Origin: Onchocerca volvulus
Lineage: Eukaryota > Nematoda > Chromadorea > Rhabditida > Onchocercidae
Direction: 5' to 3'
DNA: 64,000 nucleotides
NCBI GenBank assembly: GCA_000499405.2
Contig: HG738139.1
Span: 9,882,616 to 9,946,615, forward strand
A program made the position numbers and the translations under genes. The notes under the pieces are model-generated. The model ran no database searches. It was not told the origin of the DNA and worked only from the letters and a program-made list of their open reading frames with translations. Below, piece by piece: positions 62,726 through 64,000 of this stretch. How positions within the stretch are numbered: the first letter of the stretch is position 1; each line of letters opens with the position of its first letter.

Positions 62726-64000
62726 TCATTCTGCGACAAAAATTTCATTTCCAACACGACCAACCAAAAATGGGCTTGTTAATGGTGGTACTGATTTTGG
62801 AAGCACCGGTCTAACCTTCGACGGATCCCACGCCTTTGCAAGGTTAGCATCTAATAGAGCACTATCAATTCGATCCACCTAAAAAAATACCAAATTATTT
62901 CCATCCCAATTTCTCAGTCATTGTAACTTTTTTCCAGCTTTAAAAAAACCTAACTATCAACTTCAATGACAATTGTCCCTTGAAATTAAGAAAATAAACC
63001 TTATTATTTTCATCAGTTGCAAATATTTCAACAAATGGTCTTGAATCTTCAATATGATAACCGACAACATAACATTCCAGCGTGCGACCCTGCATTAATG
63101 ACTGGAACAACTCCAGGGCTTCATCAGACCATTTTGATGTTCCTTAAAAGTAATGCATAAATATGCTGACAAAAATAAATGAAGAAATAAAACACCAAAA
63201 TCAAATAATAATGCAACCATTAATTGGCATCCTTGCAATTTATATTCTCAGCTTTTTGAAACTTTCCTATAAATGTATTAATTGATTACAATATGGAAAA
63301 AGAGATGATCTCTTAACTTTCACTGCAAACTGTATATCCTCTAAAGTTTAACAAGCTTTTTGCTTTCCCCTTCCTTTTCCCTCAGATTTTCTCAAAAAAT
63401 GAAAACAATACCATCTGCGGGCATAACATGTGCCAAATAACATTCAATAGCTTGAAACGGTAGCGTCATGAAATCAGTTCTGTAAAAATCAATTTTTATT
63501 TTATATAACAAAAACTGAAAATAACTAAAAATAAAAACTGAATTGAGAAAAATCGAGCCATTTTATCGTCATTAATACGAACCATCATCCTGCATTATTG
63601 TTACTATTCATGCCAGAATCATTTACCAGACTATCAAAATTAAGATCTTGGAGAAGAATATTTATAGATTCCTGAATCCCCCTCGAAAGAATTCAAATCC
63701 GACATTTTATCAATAAAACATGAAAATTCGAAACTATTCCGTAAGTGAAAATGAAGCTTATATTATGCGAACATATAGACAAGTTTCAATGTTCCAAAGA
63801 TTTCGAAAAGAAAATGAGTCTTTAATGAAAGGGCCCATATCACGCAACTTTAATAGAAGGAAACCTTTTACCTTGCATATTTCTTGATTGACTAACCTTA
63901 TTTGTCGTAAATCGCTTCTTGGAAGACGACCATAGCCACCATAATCTACATATCTAACCATAACTTCATCCTCTTCCTGGTAATAATCAAGTGTTACAGC
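62726..64000 (-). CDS. akap-1: AKAP1-like Tudor-domain protein, C-terminal part
   Basis: The 3' end of a gene that continues beyond the window. Exons on the minus strand: 64000-63897 (cut by the window edge), 63479-63412, 63142-63000 and 62878-62726 (stop). The translated part has a Tudor core, VMVRYVDYGGYGRLPRSDLR, then TLPFQAIECYLAHVMP, a second strand region (LECYVVGYHIEDSRPFVEIF) and a tail ending NEIFVAE. The YVDYGGY...LRQIR.DF.TLPFQ order matches the C-terminal extended Tudor domain of AKAP1, an outer-mitochondrial-membrane anchor for PKA and RNA. KH domains and the PKA-binding helix would lie outside the window. Other KH-Tudor proteins (TDRKH) are the main alternative. Confidence 0.75.

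Noticed and set aside
1..64000. tRNA, rRNA or CRISPR features
   Set aside because: Looked for tRNA-like B-box and acceptor patterns and regularly spaced repeats; none convincing. The tandem repeats seen are short and not spaced like CRISPR.

Overview
The window looks like nuclear DNA of a nematode, most likely a filarial or related spirurid worm. It is AT-rich (roughly 70% by eye), and its genes are split by many introns with GTAAGT-type donors and TTTCAG-type acceptors. Several start codons lie 8-60 nt after a strong 3' splice site with no exon partner, the pattern expected of spliced-leader trans-splicing. The proteins that can be recognised are closest to nematode orthologs. No database search was run; names rest on motifs and on remembered family sequences.

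Layout. 1-8.3 kb: no recognisable gene. 8.3-18.5 kb (+): a complete V-ATPase subunit a gene of the UNC-32 type, with two mutually exclusive versions of one exon. 19.7-22.3 kb (-): a CK1/TTBK-like kinase. 22.9-25.1 kb (-): a BTB/POZ protein. 25.5-26.2 kb (-): a small gene with a CxxC...HxHH pattern. 27.2 kb: a decayed retroelement gag zinc-finger relic. 28.5-30.9 kb (+): a single-pass membrane protein with a Lys/Glu-rich tail. 31.6-34.4 kb (+): a divergent paralog of proteasomal ATPase Rpt2. 35.4-42.75 kb: a BEL/Pao LTR retrotransposon (448-bp LTRs, 5-bp target duplication, gag, pol and env-like remains) inserted into an older, related solo LTR. 43.6-45.6 kb (+): mitochondrial malate dehydrogenase. 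46.8-49.8 kb (+): mitochondrial ribosomal protein S31. 49.9-56.1 kb: a long non-coding stretch with microsatellites and two weak candidate exons. 56.1-60.6 kb (+): a Gln/Ser-rich protein with an N-terminal basic helix, possibly a Mastermind/LAG-3-type coactivator. 62.7-64 kb (-): the C-terminal part of an AKAP1-like Tudor protein, running off the window.

The housekeeping genes (V-ATPase a, MDH, MRPS31, AKAP1-like) look intact and ordinary. Between about 19.7 and 34.4 kb lies a run of divergent genes: TTBK-like kinase, BTB protein, zinc-finger-like protein, KE-rich membrane protein and Rpt2 paralog. Families of this sort are often germline- or sperm-expressed in nematodes, though that link is inference. 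The most unusual items are the Rpt2 paralog, which has lost the pore-loop aromatic residue and has an altered P-loop; the nested retroelement; the alternative-exon architecture of the V-ATPase gene; and a nearly perfect 48-bp palindrome at 31.2 kb.
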